NCBI GenBank assembly: GCA_007132975.1
Contig: SLNO01000042.1
Span: 44,137-108,136 of the forward strand
DNA length: 64,000 nucleotides
From: Balneolales bacterium
GTDB lineage: Bacteria > Bacteroidota > Rhodothermia > Balneolales > Natronogracilivirgulaceae
Reading direction: 5' to 3'
A program made the translations under genes and the position numbers. The stretch's first letter is position 1, and the number at the start of each line of letters is the position of its first letter. The notes beneath the pieces were generated by a model, which was not told where the DNA came from, did not search any database, and was given only the letters and a program-made list of their open reading frames with translations. Shown piece after piece: positions 26,399-35,873 of the stretch.

Positions 26399-26977
26399 AT
26401 GGTGCTGATCATCGACAACTACGACTCATTCACCTACAACCTGGTTCATTTGGTTGCCAGGCACTCGGAAGTGTATCAGGTAATCCGAAATGACAAGATT
26501 ACCGTCGATGAGGTGAGAAGGCTTCAGCCCGAAAAAATACTGATATCACCCGGGCCAGGCAGACCGGAGGATGCGGGGATTACCGTTCCCCTGGTGTCGG
26601 AACTCGGCAGCGAGGTTTCCATACTTGGTGTCTGTCTTGGCCATCAGGCGATTGGGCATGCATTCGGAGCCAGCGTCGTTTCTGCACCATCCCTGATGCA
26701 TGGCAAAACATCGTGCATTCTGCATGACGGACGTACAATATACAAGGACGTGCCACAATCATTTACCGCAACAAGATATCATTCTCTTGTACTTGAGGAG
26801 TCGACCATCCCTGAAGAATTTGAGGTGACATCCAGAACAGAAGATGGTGTTGTCATGGGGATACGGCACAAGGCTTACCCTCTAGAAGGGATCCAGTTTC
26901 ATCCTGAAAGCATACTCACTTTAGAAGGTCCCCGGCTTATCCAGAATTGGATGGAGCGGGATTTCGTGAACAAATAA
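26399..26977 (+). CDS. trpG: Anthranilate synthase component II (glutamine amidotransferase)
   Basis: VLIIDNYDSFTYNLVH, ISPGPGRPEDAG, ILGVCLGHQAIGHAFG, GIQFHPESILT. Confidence 0.97.
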   Translation: MVLIIDNYDSFTYNLVHLVARHSEVYQVIRNDKITVDEVRRLQPEKILISPGPGRPEDAGITVPLVSELGSEVSILGVCLGHQAIGHAFGASVVSAPSLMHGKTSCILHDGRTIYKDVPQSFTATRYHSLVLEESTIPEEFEVTSRTEDGVVMGIRHKAYPLEGIQFHPESILTLEGPRLIQNWMERDFVNK

Positions 26978-26984
26978 CGTGCAT

Positions 26985-28022
26985 ATGAGTGACTTCACTT
27001 ACATTTTACAAAAAATCACAGCTGGCGATGATCTTCTGGAAGAAGAAGCAGGTTTTGCCTTGCAGGAAATCATAAGCGGCAGTGTCAATCCGTCTCGCAT
27101 CGCAGCATTCCTGTTTGGCATGAGCTGCAAAGGTGAAACCGTCACTGAGCTGACGGCATTTGTCAATGTCATGCGCAGAGCGGCGGTACCGGTGATAGCG
27201 GAGACGGATTCGGCTATTGACCTTTGTGGCACGGGTGGAGATCATTCTGGCACCTTCAACATATCAACCGCGGCCATGTTCGTGGCTGCAGGAGCGGATG
27301 TTCCGGTCCTGAAGCACGGCAATGCCGGTGTTTCAAGCAGGAGCGGCAGCTTTGACGTGCTTCGCTGCCTTGGAGTCCGGCCTGATTTGGAGAAAGACCA
27401 GGTTGAGACATGTTTTCGCCAAACCGGCATGGCATTCATGTTCGCACCGCTATTTCATCCCGCAATGGCTCGCGTGATGCCGGTGCGCAAGGAACTCGGA
27501 CTGCGTACCTTTTTCAATATAATGGGCCCCATGCTGAATCCAGCCGGTGTTCGTCGCCAAATGGTAGGCGCCTTCAGCAGGGAAACAGCTGTGAATATCA
27601 TTCGTATTCTCAGCAATCTGGAAACGGAATTTGCTTATACCGTCCATGCGGAAGATGGTCTGGATGAGCTCTCCACCACGGCTCCATCTCATGTTTTTCA
27701 ATTGAAGGATGGTAACGTTTCCAATGGACGCATTTTTGACGCCGGCGTGTTCGGATTGTCCGCTTCCACCCGCAAAGAGCTCATCGGCGGATCTCCGGAA
27801 GACAACGCCGCGATTATCCGGGCCGTACTTGATGACAAAGCGACCCGGGCCCAAAGGGAAATCGTACTTCTGAATGCCGCTTTTGCCATTCACGCTTCCG
27901 GACTCCAGGATGATATCCAGCAAGCTTTTTATGCCGCCGAGGAAAGTCTGGAATCTGGCAGCGCCAGGGCAGCTCTTGAGAATTTTGCAACCTGTACTTC
28001 CGATTTACATAATAAATCATGA
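26985..28022 (+). CDS. trpD: Anthranilate phosphoribosyltransferase
   Basis: DLCGTGGDHSGTFNISTAAMFVAAGADVPVLKHGNAGVSSRSGSFDVLRCLG. Confidence 0.97.
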   Translation: MSDFTYILQKITAGDDLLEEEAGFALQEIISGSVNPSRIAAFLFGMSCKGETVTELTAFVNVMRRAAVPVIAETDSAIDLCGTGGDHSGTFNISTAAMFVAAGADVPVLKHGNAGVSSRSGSFDVLRCLGVRPDLEKDQVETCFRQTGMAFMFAPLFHPAMARVMPVRKELGLRTFFNIMGPMLNPAGVRRQMVGAFSRETAVNIIRILSNLETEFAYTVHAEDGLDELSTTAPSHVFQLKDGNVSNGRIFDAGVFGLSASTRKELIGGSPEDNAAIIRAVLDDKATRAQREIVLLNAAFAIHASGLQDDIQQAFYAAEESLESGSARAALENFATCTSDLHNKS

Positions 28023-28068
28023 TGATTGAGTTCCTGCAACTACTTTATTTCTGCAGATTCAAGAATGA

Positions 28069-28908
28069 ATGGATTTGCACCATTATGTCTTAGAAGTAAT
28101 GAACAACAAAGAAACCGTTTTGGATAAAATTGTCGAGCAGACCAGGCTTGATAACACTGCGCGACAAAGATCCGTGTCTACCAGTGATTTTCACTCTTTT
28201 GAGGCCTGGCATCGCCAACGGAGGGACTTCACCGAGGCTTTGCGCAAGTCCGGCAGCGTTTCTGTCATTGCGGAAATAAAAAAGGCTTCACCATCCAAAG
28301 GAATCATAAGAGAAGATTTTGATCCGGTGGCAATCGCCCAATCCTACGAGCGTCATGGCGCCTCCGCTCTTTCCGTACTTACGGACCAGCCCTTTTTTCA
28401 AGGATCTCTTGCATACATGGATGCGGTATCCTCTTCATCCGCCATTCCGGTACTGAGAAAAGACTTCATCATAGATCCCTATCAGGTATATGAAGCTCGT
28501 GCCTATGGCGCCGACGCGTTGCTTCTGATTGTTCGGATACTAAGTGACCGTCAGCTCGGTGAGCTCCATGCCTGTGCCGCTGAAGTGGGTTTGCAAGTGC
28601 TCACCGAATGCTACGATCAGCATGACTGGGACCGTCTGGACTTTGACACGGTCAAGATCGCAGGTGTGAACAATCGCGATCTCGACACGTTCAAGGTGGA
28701 CCTTCATCACGGTGTTTCCTTGCTCTGTCAAGCACCTGATGGTGTAGTAAGGGTATCTGAGAGTGGTATTTCAAAACCTGACGACATCAAATATCTGCAG
28801 GAACATGACATCCACAGTGCGCTTGTTGGGGAGTCGCTTATGCGAGCTGAAGACCCTGGGATTGCATTGTCTGCACTTACAAACAGGTTCATAACAAACA
28901 CCGAATAG
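28069..28908 (+). CDS. trpC: Indole-3-glycerol phosphate synthase
   Basis: VIAEIKKASPSKGIIREDFDPVAIAQSYERHGASALSVLTD, VLRKDFIIDPYQVYEARAYGADALLLI, GVNNRDLDTFKVD, SESGI. Confidence 0.97.
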   Translation: MDLHHYVLEVMNNKETVLDKIVEQTRLDNTARQRSVSTSDFHSFEAWHRQRRDFTEALRKSGSVSVIAEIKKASPSKGIIREDFDPVAIAQSYERHGASALSVLTDQPFFQGSLAYMDAVSSSSAIPVLRKDFIIDPYQVYEARAYGADALLLIVRILSDRQLGELHACAAEVGLQVLTECYDQHDWDRLDFDTVKIAGVNNRDLDTFKVDLHHGVSLLCQAPDGVVRVSESGISKPDDIKYLQEHDIHSALVGESLMRAEDPGIALSALTNRFITNTE

Positions 28909-28953
28909 TGAATAAGAATTTTGTAATATCTAAATACAGAATACAATAGTATA

Positions 28954-29628
28954 ATGTCATCCACTGCCCCCGTTTCATCTAATCGAATATTTCCTAAGCT
29001 GAAGATATGTGGCATAACCACGCTTGAAGATGCCAGGTTTGTCGCAGGCGCCTTAGCTGATTACATAGGATTCGTATTCGCAAGTGGCAGTCCTCGCCTC
29101 ATATCCGCAAGGGATGCCGCGGAAATCAGCGGGTGGATCCATGGACCTGAGAAAGTCGGCGTTTTTGTGAACCAGCCGGCAGATGAGATCAATGCTACTG
29201 TTGAAAGAGTGGGACTGGATCTCGTGCAGCTTCATGGGGAGGAATCCACCACTGATGCAGCGCTGATCAAAGCCCCCATAATTAAAGCGTTTCGGATCAG
29301 AGAGGAGGCGGACCTTCCTGCAATCCGTGAACAGATGCTCGAGTGGGAATCCATAGCCAGATACTATCTTTTTGATAGTCGCAATGACAAAATGCATGGT
29401 GGAACCGGTGCGACCTGGAACTGGAGATTTCTTAAGGATCTGGAACCGGAAAAACCGTTTTTCGTAGCCGGAGGCATTTCACATCAGAATGCTGGTGAAG
29501 CAATCCAGAATACCGCACCGTTCGCGATGGACCTGTCAAGCAGCCTGGAATCTGAACCCGGAATCAAGGATTTCGATAAAATGACCGACTTTTTTGAGAT
29601 CTGGAATGAGCTCAGGGATTCCTTCTGA
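28954..29628 (+). CDS. trpF: Phosphoribosylanthranilate isomerase
   Basis: KICGITTLEDARFVAGALADYIGFVFASGSPRLIS, VGVFVNQP, VQLHGEES, FVAGGISHQNAGEAI. Confidence 0.95.
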   Translation: MSSTAPVSSNRIFPKLKICGITTLEDARFVAGALADYIGFVFASGSPRLISARDAAEISGWIHGPEKVGVFVNQPADEINATVERVGLDLVQLHGEESTTDAALIKAPIIKAFRIREEADLPAIREQMLEWESIARYYLFDSRNDKMHGGTGATWNWRFLKDLEPEKPFFVAGGISHQNAGEAIQNTAPFAMDLSSSLESEPGIKDFDKMTDFFEIWNELRDSF

Positions 29629-29677
29629 CGTGCTTCCTTATGGAAACGTCATGTAAATCGGTGTCTATGAATCAAAT

Positions 29678-30925
29678 TTGTTACCCATAATTACAATCAG
29701 CAATATGAGTTCTTCCACAAAACAGATGAACCAACACAGCACTGTTCCCGATGCAAGGGGCTTTTTTGGCAGGTTCGGGGGCAGGTATGTTCCCGAAATA
29801 TTGATACCTGCGCTCCATGAGCTCGAAAAAGCATTCCGGGAGTGCCAGCAGGACCAGGCATTTCAGAATGAGTTCGAAACGCTTTTGCGCGAATACGTCG
29901 GAAGGGAGACACCGCTTACATACGCGGGACGCTTGAGCGAGCATTATGGTAAAGCCAGGATTTACCTCAAGCGCGAAGATCTCTGTCATACCGGGGCTCA
30001 CAAGATAAACAATGCGATCGGACAGGTGCTGCTGGCTCGCAGAATGGGAAAAACGCGTATCATCGCAGAAACGGGTGCTGGCCAGCACGGTGTGGCAACG
30101 GCGACGGTTTGCGCCTTTTTTGGGTTGAAATGCATCATCTACATGGGGTCCGAAGACATTTCGAGGCAGCGTCTCAATGTTGACAGGATGCGCCTGCTTG
30201 GTGCCGAGGTGCGACCTGTGGAATCCGGTGCCAAAACCCTCAGCAATGCCATCAACGAGGCGATCCGGGACTGGGTCAGCAATGTTGAGGATACTTTCTA
30301 TATAATAGGATCTGCCGTAGGACCGCATCCATATCCGATGATGGTTCGCGATTTCCAGTCGGTTATCGGAAGGGAAACCATCGACCAGTCCCTCGAACAG
30401 GAGGGACGCCTTCCTGACTACGTCCTGGCCTGTGTAGGCGGCGGCTCCAATGCCATAGGGATGTTCCACCCATTTCTTGAGCACGAGGAAGTACAACTGC
30501 TCGGTGTCGAGGCTGCCGGAGAAGGCGTGAATACGGAACGCCATGCCGCAACTCTTTCTGGAGGGGAGCCTGGGATTCTGCACGGGTCTCTTAGTTACCT
30601 GCTTCAAACATCTCATGGACAAATAGCAGAAGCGCATTCTGTAAGTGCGGGTCTCGATTATCCCGGAGTTGGGCCGGAACATTCTTTCCTGCGAGACTCC
30701 AGAAGAGTAACGTACGCCGCTGTAACAGATCAGCATGCCCTGGAAGGAGTGCGACTGCTATCATCCATGGAAGGTATCATACCGGCACTGGAGACAGCTC
30801 ATGCCATCGCATACCTGGACGAACTCATGCCGGAGACGAACCCGGATGAATTTGTGGTCGTCAACTGCTCTGGCCGCGGCGATAAAGACATGGAAACCAT
30901 ATCCAAACACTTGAAATGTCCATGA
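29678..30925 (+). CDS. trpB: Tryptophan synthase beta chain
   Basis: [63 protein letters not shown] at 29705 likelier than the upstream ORF start. C-terminal codons HLKCP* lie in repeat copy D. Confidence 0.97.
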   Translation: MLPIITISNMSSSTKQMNQHSTVPDARGFFGRFGGRYVPEILIPALHELEKAFRECQQDQAFQNEFETLLREYVGRETPLTYAGRLSEHYGKARIYLKREDLCHTGAHKINNAIGQVLLARRMGKTRIIAETGAGQHGVATATVCAFFGLKCIIYMGSEDISRQRLNVDRMRLLGAEVRPVESGAKTLSNAINEAIRDWVSNVEDTFYIIGSAVGPHPYPMMVRDFQSVIGRETIDQSLEQEGRLPDYVLACVGGGSNAIGMFHPFLEHEEVQLLGVEAAGEGVNTERHAATLSGGEPGILHGSLSYLLQTSHGQIAEAHSVSAGLDYPGVGPEHSFLRDSRRVTYAAVTDQHALEGVRLLSSMEGIIPALETAHAIAYLDELMPETNPDEFVVVNCSGRGDKDMETISKHLKCP

Positions 30926-31018
30926 TCGGTCATCTTCCGGTCACACAGGAACATGATTAAAAAAGTCATGTGGACATTCTACATGACGATATGAATCAAA
31001 AATTATAAACACTTGAAA
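30905..31018. repeat. Interspersed structured repeat, copy D (inverted relative to A-C) at the trpB/trpA junction
   Basis: Reverse complement tttcaagtgtttataatttttgattcatatcgtcatgtagaatgtccacatgac...tgtgtgaccggaagatgaccgatcatggacatttcaagtgttt aligns to copy B; bounded by perfect 12-bp direct repeats AAACACTTGAAA at 30905-30916 and 31007-31018. Confidence 0.88.
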
Positions 31019-31024
31019 CAACAC

Positions 31025-31852
31025 ATGACCAGTATAAAAGGTAGAATCAGCCGGGTATTCCGGAGCAGATCTGACGGTGATAAAATCATGAGCCTGTTCC
31101 TGACTGCCGGTTTCCCAGAGCCGGCCGCCACGGTGGAACTGGTGCGGAAGCTGGAGTCGTCCGGCGCAGATATCCTGGAACTCGGAATGCCCTTCAGCGA
31201 CCCCCTGGCCGACGGCCCCACCATCCAGTATGCCAGCAAGGTAGCCCTCGATCAGGGAGTAAACCTGGATGCCATATTTGGGATGGTTCGCGAGATACGC
31301 CGTGAGTCAGAAATACCTATTGTCCTGATGGGGTACATAAATCCGGTTTTAAGGTATGGATTGGAAGCTTTTTTCCTCAAAGCAAGTGAATCGGGGGTGG
31401 ATGGTATCATCATTCCGGACGTCCCGCCAGGGGAAATGCCGGAACTGGACGGGCTGTGTCAGCAGCACAACATCGACCCGATATATCTCGTGGCTCCGAA
31501 CACGTCTGATGAGCGCATGCGTGAGGTCGACCAGGCCAGCAGCGGTTTTGTCTATTGCGTTTCGGTTGCCGGAGTGACTGGTGCCAGAAGCGGTGATGAA
31601 GTAAGCCGATCGGTGGCAAAGTTCATCGACAGGGTACGGAAGAACGTCACACGCAACCCGGTGCTTGTCGGTTTTGGCATAAGATCGCATGCAGATGCCC
31701 TTGCTGTATCGGCGCGCGCAGATGGATTCATTGTGGGGAGCGCCCTGATTGACTACATTCGGAGTGTCTATCCCGAACCGGACTGGATGCAGCGCACCGG
31801 TATTTTTGTTCGTGAGCTGAAATATGGCCGGGACAGCAGCATCAAAGTGTGA
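31025..31852 (+). CDS. trpA: Tryptophan synthase alpha chain
   Basis: SLFLTAGFPEPAATVELVRKLESSGADILELGMPFSDPLADGPTIQ. ORF opens at TTG 31013; ATG at 31025. Confidence 0.97.
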   Translation: MTSIKGRISRVFRSRSDGDKIMSLFLTAGFPEPAATVELVRKLESSGADILELGMPFSDPLADGPTIQYASKVALDQGVNLDAIFGMVREIRRESEIPIVLMGYINPVLRYGLEAFFLKASESGVDGIIIPDVPPGEMPELDGLCQQHNIDPIYLVAPNTSDERMREVDQASSGFVYCVSVAGVTGARSGDEVSRSVAKFIDRVRKNVTRNPVLVGFGIRSHADALAVSARADGFIVGSALIDYIRSVYPEPDWMQRTGIFVRELKYGRDSSIKV

Positions 31853-32004
31853 TCGCAAGATTGGCAGCATTATTGGCGAAATAGAAAAACCGTTGACTTA
31901 TTTCAGTAGTTGCTGGCAAATGCCGTGATTTATGCAATTCGCTGCGGTGAACAAGGCATCATAAAGAATATGCAATCTTCGTTAGTGAATGAATGCAATA
32001 TATT

Positions 32005-32106
32005 TTTCATGTGTTTAAAACTTTGGATTTCTAAGGTCACATAGAATGCCCATGACGAATTTAATCAAACTCCAGTATGACCGGGCTACGGTCATGGACA
32101 TTTCAT
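32005..32106. repeat. Interspersed structured repeat, copy C
   Basis: tttcatgtgtttaaaactttggatttctaaggtcacatagaatgcccatgacg...tatgaccgggctacggtcatggacatttcat; near-identical in layout to copies A/B ~12.4 kb away. Confidence 0.9.
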
Positions 32107-32129
32107 CTATCAAAACAGTTAAACTGCTC

Positions 32130-33266
32130 ATGATCCGATATTCCTTTATATTGACTGCACTGTTGGGGTTATTCCTGCTGAATGCCTGTGACAACGACTA
32201 CAGGCGATCTGCACAGGGTGGACTTTCAGAAGTGCTGGTGGTCATGGATTCGACCCAATGGGACGGTCCCGTGGCTGATGCCATTCGCAATACATTTGGC
32301 CGTGAAATGATGACACTTCCCCGGCCGGAGCATCGGTACGATTTGCGGTTTATGGACCTGCGTACCAACCGTGACCTTGAGTATGCCAAGAGCTTCCGAA
32401 ATACCATTTTTGCAGCTCCTATTGATGAGCAAAGCAACGTGGCCTCGTTCATAAGGGCTATTTTGAGCGAGGAGATCAAGGAGCGCATCTCCGATGGCCG
32501 CAATTTCGCATTTCCGTTGCGAGATCGCTGGTTCCGTGACCAGTGGACGCTTTTTCTTTCGGCACCTGACGAGCAGACACTTGCCAGGAGGATTGTCGAG
32601 TCTGAGCGGTCACTAGTGAGTAGTCTTGATCAGACCGAGCGTGAGCGATGGAAAAGACAGGTGTTTCGCAGAGGAGAACAGGCACATCTTGCTGATTCCC
32701 TGATGCAAAATCACGGATTCAGTATCCGTGTACAGCACGATTATCGAATAGGCGTTGATACCACCGGCTTTGTCTCCATGAGGCGGTTCCTGCACGATAA
32801 TGATCGCTGGATATGGTTTGCCTACAAGGATGGGTTTGATGGGCTTGATGACATAGATTCGGAATGGATCAGTGCCGTTCGCGATTCGCTCAACCGGCAA
32901 TTCATCCGGGGGACCCGTGACGGATCATATGTCACCACTGAATACAGAGAACCGCGCAGGGTGGAAACAGTCAGGACGCGTGTCAATGGCCGCCCGGCAC
33001 TTGAAACCAGGGGGACGTGGCGAATGACAAATGACATCATGGGTGGTCCATTCCTCCACTACACCATTTTCGACGAGCACCAAAACCGCATATACATGAT
33101 GGAGTTTGCCCAATTTGCGCCCCGCTACAGCAAGCGCCGTTTCATGAACCAGTTCGAGGCCATGGCTCACACGTTTCAGACAGATACGACATTCGTACCA
33201 GAACCAATTGCCCTGAGACGCAAGGGACAGATCGACGTCTATGTTGAAAATCTGGGCGATGAATAG
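32130..33266 (+). CDS. DUF4837 family lipoprotein
   Basis: MIRYSFILTALLGLFLLNACDNDYRR lipobox; DUF4837-like LSEVLVVMDSTQWDGPVADAIRNTFGREMMTLPRPEHRYDLRFMD. ORF opens at 32046 inside repeat copy C; start 32130 preferred. Confidence 0.8.
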   Translation: MIRYSFILTALLGLFLLNACDNDYRRSAQGGLSEVLVVMDSTQWDGPVADAIRNTFGREMMTLPRPEHRYDLRFMDLRTNRDLEYAKSFRNTIFAAPIDEQSNVASFIRAILSEEIKERISDGRNFAFPLRDRWFRDQWTLFLSAPDEQTLARRIVESERSLVSSLDQTERERWKRQVFRRGEQAHLADSLMQNHGFSIRVQHDYRIGVDTTGFVSMRRFLHDNDRWIWFAYKDGFDGLDDIDSEWISAVRDSLNRQFIRGTRDGSYVTTEYREPRRVETVRTRVNGRPALETRGTWRMTNDIMGGPFLHYTIFDEHQNRIYMMEFAQFAPRYSKRRFMNQFEAMAHTFQTDTTFVPEPIALRRKGQIDVYVENLGDE

Positions 33267-33349
33267 ATGGCATCTCCCGGGATTTAGCAAGCCATGCCTT
33301 ACCCTAGATTCAGATCTGATTGAAACAAGCGGAACGTCTTTTCTGACGC

Positions 33350-34318
33350 TTAGTCCATGGACATGGGATTGCTGTCCGCAATACGGCGATACTCGATATA
33401 TTCGTCTGGTGTAAGGTCCGCAAACATGTAATTCAGAGGGTCAACCGGCCTTCCATTCTTGACAACTTCGTAGTGGAGATGCGGTCCGCTTGTGACGCCG
33501 GAGTTTCCGGATTGGGCAACGATTTGGCCACGTTCTACAGTGACACCAGGCCTTATTCCATCCGCAAGCCGGGACAGATGGGCATACCTTGTTTCATATC
33601 CGTGCCCGTGATCAATCACGAGCAGCAAACCGTATGTTCGCCACCTTCGGGCTGATTTCACCACACCATCTCCGGTTGCGTAGACCGGGGTACCGACTCT
33701 GGCCCTGAAATCCACCCCCTCATGCATGCGGTTATAGCCTAGCACGGGATGACGACGCATTCCGAAGCCGCTGAGTATGATTCCGGATACGGGACGGATG
33801 GCAGGTATGTTGCTCATCAGCTCCTTGTTTTGGTTGTAGTGCGCCTTGATCTCTTTGAAGCTGAGTTTTTGAATGTTTATGCGACGTTCAATGCTCTCGA
33901 GGTTGCTGGCAGTCCACCGCAGCAAGTCTGATGATGGATCGCTGTAGGCGTCAAATCGGGCGTAAATATCCGCACCGCCGATTCCTGCCTGTCTTTCATC
34001 GTCAGAAAGGGGATCGATTCCCAAAATAGTGCGATACATTTCGTTATCCATGTTCGCAATCATGGATATCTGCTCATCAAGGTGCTCAATACTTGATCGG
34101 GTTTGTTGGAGCTGCTCGTATAGAGCCCTGTTTTCAGCCTTTAGCGCTATTTCGGAAGGTGAGCCTACTGAGAAAGACAGAAGGGACAGGGACAAGGTTG
34201 TGATTACGGTGCCCACAAGTACCCATAGGCCTAAGGTGTAAACCACACGCTCTACCGGGCCGTAATTCACAGGAATGAACTGGCATTCCTTTTCATCATA
34301 ATAGTAGTAATTCTTCAA
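33350..34318 (-). CDS. M23 family metallopeptidase (cell-wall endopeptidase)
   Basis: GFGMRRHPVLGYNRMHEGVDFRARVGTPVYATGDGVV and GPHLHYEVVKNGRPVDPLNYM. Confidence 0.93.
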   Translation of the reverse strand: MKNYYYYDEKECQFIPVNYGPVERVVYTLGLWVLVGTVITTLSLSLLSFSVGSPSEIALKAENRALYEQLQQTRSSIEHLDEQISMIANMDNEMYRTILGIDPLSDDERQAGIGGADIYARFDAYSDPSSDLLRWTASNLESIERRINIQKLSFKEIKAHYNQNKELMSNIPAIRPVSGIILSGFGMRRHPVLGYNRMHEGVDFRARVGTPVYATGDGVVKSARRWRTYGLLLVIDHGHGYETRYAHLSRLADGIRPGVTVERGQIVAQSGNSGVTSGPHLHYEVVKNGRPVDPLNYMFADLTPDEYIEYRRIADSNPMSMD

Positions 34319-34429
34319 AACAGCCTTGTCTCGAAATATAGTGAGGCATGATCAGGACAACACTTTGCAGGGTAAAGATATTATTTCTGCAACATAATAC
34401 AAAATAATGTGCATATGTTGTTGATTACT

Positions 34430-35458
34430 TTACTCCAAATCCCCTTCAAAATATTCAACGGCCCGTTGAATCACGGGACTTCCCGGCTTCTTTTCTGAGA
34501 TACGTTGCTTGATTTTATCCTGGAATGCCTGTGCCGCGTCGTAACCGTAATTCAACAGCAGATGGTTCATGGCAATTACCTCTGCTATAACAGTGATATT
34601 TTTACCTGGGGTAATGGGGAGGTTGATGGTTGGGATATCGATTCCCAAAACGGAGATACTCTGTCTGTTAAGGCCGGTCCGGTCAACGTGGTGGGACTCA
34701 TCCCATAGACTGAGCTCGAGTATCACTTCCACTCGTTTCTGATAACGTATCGCGCGAATCCCGAACATGGACATCACATCCACAATTCCCAATCCACGTA
34801 TCTCCAAGAAGTGCTTGTTTATCTCGGTAGGGGAGGCAATCAGCACGTTGCTTTTCTTGGTCAGGATGATCACATCATCAGATACAACCCTGTGTCCGCG
34901 TTCCACAAGGTCAAGGGCCACCTCACTTTTTCCGATCCCGGACTTTCCGGTTATGAGAATGCCAATTCCGTAGACATCCACCATAGACCCATGAACCATG
35001 GTCTGCACAGCGAACTGATCCTCCAGAAAGTCGCGCACAAGAAACATGAACCGGGTCGTCTCCATGGGTGACTGGTAAATGGGAATCCGGGCCTTTTCCG
35101 CCAGCTGCAGAAAAGAATCGGGCAATACGTTGTTGTCTGTCAAAAAGATGACAGGAATGGGAAACTTGGTGATCTCGAGAAATGCTTTGAGGCAGATGTC
35201 TTTGCCAACATGATCGATGTATTTTCTTTCGCTGTTGCCAATGACCTGGATTCTGTGATGGGAAAACAGGTCTACGTACCCGGCGAGGGCAAGCCCCGGC
35301 CTGTGAAGGTCTGTATCGGTAATCAGCTGGTCATCGCTGGACGCTTCCGAGGCGCAGGGCCTTATATCCAGCTTCAACTTGTTTCGCAGCTGTTCAACCA
35401 GAAAGGAGACCGTAATGTGCTCCTTCCTGGGAACAGATTTCAGGTTTTTAAATGGCAT
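34430..35458 (-). CDS. hprK: HPr kinase/phosphorylase
   Basis: GIGILITGKSGIGKSEVALDLVERGHRVVSDDVI Walker A; LEIRGLGIVDVMSMFG signature. Confidence 0.95.
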   Translation of the reverse strand: MPFKNLKSVPRKEHITVSFLVEQLRNKLKLDIRPCASEASSDDQLITDTDLHRPGLALAGYVDLFSHHRIQVIGNSERKYIDHVGKDICLKAFLEITKFPIPVIFLTDNNVLPDSFLQLAEKARIPIYQSPMETTRFMFLVRDFLEDQFAVQTMVHGSMVDVYGIGILITGKSGIGKSEVALDLVERGHRVVSDDVIILTKKSNVLIASPTEINKHFLEIRGLGIVDVMSMFGIRAIRYQKRVEVILELSLWDESHHVDRTGLNRQSISVLGIDIPTINLPITPGKNITVIAEVIAMNHLLLNYGYDAAQAFQDKIKQRISEKKPGSPVIQRAVEYFEGDLE

Positions 35459-35501
35459 GCTGATGGGTTTGGGCCCGTTATGCGGTCATTATGTGAACAG
35501 G

Positions 35502-35801
35502 TCAATTGCGCGAGAAGCGTTTGTCTTTGTATTTGATCAGTTGACGTCGCATGTTATCCACTGCAGAGCGTACAGCCTGTTCGTAAGCCGGTCCTGATTC
35601 GGTGGCCTTAAGCAGTTCCTGCTTCACCTTGACTGTGAGTTCCGCTTTGGCCGGCTGGTCATTATCGGGAGACGGCTCCAGGACAATATCACAGGAGAAT
35701 ATTCCATCAAAAAAACGTTTGAGTTTATTAATCTCCTCAGATGTGAAATCCTGGAGATTCTGACTTGCTTCAAACTTTCGGGCTGTGAAATTGATGTTCA
35801 T
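35502..35801 (-). CDS. hpf: Ribosome hibernation promoting factor / RaiA family
   Basis: MNINFTARKFEASQNLQDFTSEEINKLKRFFDGI...SAVDNMRRQLIKYKDK. Confidence 0.93.
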   Translation of the reverse strand: MNINFTARKFEASQNLQDFTSEEINKLKRFFDGIFSCDIVLEPSPDNDQPAKAELTVKVKQELLKATESGPAYEQAVRSAVDNMRRQLIKYKDKRFSRN

Positions 35802-35873
35802 TGTCTGAAATGGATTAAGAGTTTATGGTTGCTGTAGGCGTTTCGTTTATTTATGACATAAAGTAACGTGATA

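Noticed and set aside
29681-30736. 351-codon minus-strand ORF opposite trpB
   Set aside because: Shadow ORF of highly conserved trpB.
33270-33285. GCATCTCCCGG match to the hairpin of repeat copy A
   Set aside because: Only 11 nt, no flanking similarity to the repeat; most likely chance.
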